Source of the DNA: DP-19 sp041488235
GTDB lineage: Bacteria > Desulfobacterota > Binatia > UTPRO1
NCBI GenBank assembly: GCA_041488235.1
Contig: JBGPOW010000078.1
Location: forward strand, 1-17,621
Reading direction: 5' to 3'
Length of the DNA: 17,621 bases
In this document: positions 17,126 to 17,621 of the stretch, in pieces
Numbering within the stretch: the first letter of the stretch is position 1
How the letters are laid out: each line of letters starts with the position of its first letter
Notes under the pieces: generated by a model
The model's database searches: none
What the model saw: only the letters and a program-made list of their open reading frames with translations
Told to the model about the DNA's origin: nothing
Made by a program: the position numbers and the translations under genes

Positions 17126-17542
17126 CTAGATCACCTTGCTGAGCGAGTACTCGATGATGCCGGAAGACTTCGCAAGGGTGATCCCCTCTTCGAGCACCGC
17201 TCGGGCGAACGCGTCGTGGCGCGCTGCCAAGGAGGCGCGTTCCGACTCGGTGTACGCGATGACGTCGCAGCCGATGCCGACGCCCGCGAAGTGACGTGCG
17301 AGTGGCGGAATCCGATCAAGGAAAGGTGGTGCCCCGTCCCGCACCACTATGAAGAGGTCGGCATCGCTTCCTGGATGCGCGTCATGCCGCGCCAATGATC
17401 CGAAGAGCCTCACCTCCCGAACGTCGGGATCGCGCGCGACGAGCGCGCGTGCGCGCTCGCGCAGACGCGCAATCACGCCGTCCTGGTCCAACCGGAAGAC
17501 GCGGACGTCACGTCCGCGGTAACATTGCTCGACAGACCGCAA
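17126..17542 (-). CDS. Minimal nucleotidyltransferase (MNT), HEPN/MNT antitoxin type
   Basis: 138 residues from TTG 17542, preceded by GGAGG at 6-nt spacing; the true start could be TTG 17491 or GTG 17476, just after the upstream gene. The nucleotidyltransferase motif is complete: FGSLARHDAHPGSDADLF, that is Gly48-Ser49, ten residues, Asp60-x-Asp62, with a further Asp93 (GCDVIAYT) as the third metal ligand. In characterised HEPN/MNT (type VII-like) pairs the MNT enzyme transfers AMP groups from ATP to a Tyr of the HEPN RNase and silences it. Here a probable HEPN end lies directly upstream on the same strand and overlaps this frame by 35 nt if TTG 17542 is used. Other MNT roles, such as drug nucleotidylation, are less likely given the neighbour and size. 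Confidence 0.88.
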   Translation of the reverse strand: MRSVEQCYRGRDVRVFRLDQDGVIARLRERARALVARDPDVREVRLFGSLARHDAHPGSDADLFIVVRDGAPPFLDRIPPLARHFAGVGIGCDVIAYTESERASLAARHDAFARAVLEEGITLAKSSGIIEYSLSKVI

Positions 17543-17621
17543 GAATTGCCTCCGCGTCGGCGATGGCGCGTTCCGCTTCCGGCCTGGTGTAGAAGTCCGC
17601 GGGCGCTCCGCCCGCGAGGCC
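17508..17621 (-). CDS. C-terminal end of a probable HEPN-domain toxin (partial)
   Basis: The frame is open from the window's last base to TGA at 17508-17510 and gives 37 residues, including ADFYTRPEAERAIADAEAIL. A Pro/Ala-Asp-Phe-Tyr-Thr turn followed by a long Ala-rich helix is typical of the C-terminus of HEPN proteins of about 130 residues. The RxxxxH active site would lie outside the window, so the call rests on this ending and on the nucleotidyltransferase gene that follows and overlaps it. Confidence 0.6.
   Translation of the reverse strand, partial: GLAGGAPADFYTRPEAERAIADAEAILAVCRAMLPRT

Overview
The window looks like a chromosomal segment from a very GC-rich, Gram-negative, deltaproteobacterium-like organism. 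An assignment near Candidatus Binatota/Binatia is an inference. It rests on the high GC, the NtrC-type Fis helix-turn-helix tail at the left edge, a signal-peptide lipoprotein, and a secreted Cys-rich protein with CYK...LCxP repeats of a kind I associate with such genomes. I see no rRNA, tRNA, CRISPR array, transposase or integrase.

Left part (1-2510, + strand): the last 23 residues of a Fis-type regulator; a small, very acidic, probably exported protein; a short ORF with a strong ribosome binding site; then a secreted protein gene made of a tandemly duplicated domain plus a Cys-rich tail. That gene is split by an apparent 5-nt insertion, which also creates a TATAAT hexamer. A gene-poor convergent gap with two strong hairpins follows (2511-2846).

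2847-4921: a leftward lipoprotein of DUF4350/GldG-like type is divergent from a rightward pair, an SAM methyltransferase resembling sarcosine/dimethylglycine N-methyltransferases and an EmrE-type small multidrug transporter. A hairpin closes this pair against the next, convergent, cluster.

4973-9941 (- strand, transcribed right to left): a flavin-dependent halogenase-like enzyme (WxWxIP motif and conserved Lys), a second SAM methyltransferase, a CysK-type cysteine synthase, a four-helix membrane protein of unknown function, and a radical SAM protein with an extra C-terminal Cys cluster. This may be an operon or two adjacent units, since there is a 136-nt gap before cysK. A small-molecule tailoring role for halogenase plus methyltransferase is inference.

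10137-14698 (+ strand): full-length pyruvate:ferredoxin (flavodoxin) oxidoreductase, nifJ, overlapping by 4 nt a dihydroorotate-dehydrogenase-like flavoprotein. This pairing suggests an anaerobic or low-potential electron module. It is divergent from the halogenase gene across a 195-nt region that contains a perfect dyad.

15034-16964 (- strand): an uncharacterised three-helix membrane protein overlapping by 4 nt an uncharacterised secreted protein. The right edge (17126-17621, - strand) holds a minimal nucleotidyltransferase preceded by the C-terminal end of a probable HEPN protein, a HEPN/MNT (type VII-like) toxin-antitoxin pair, followed by tandem hairpins.
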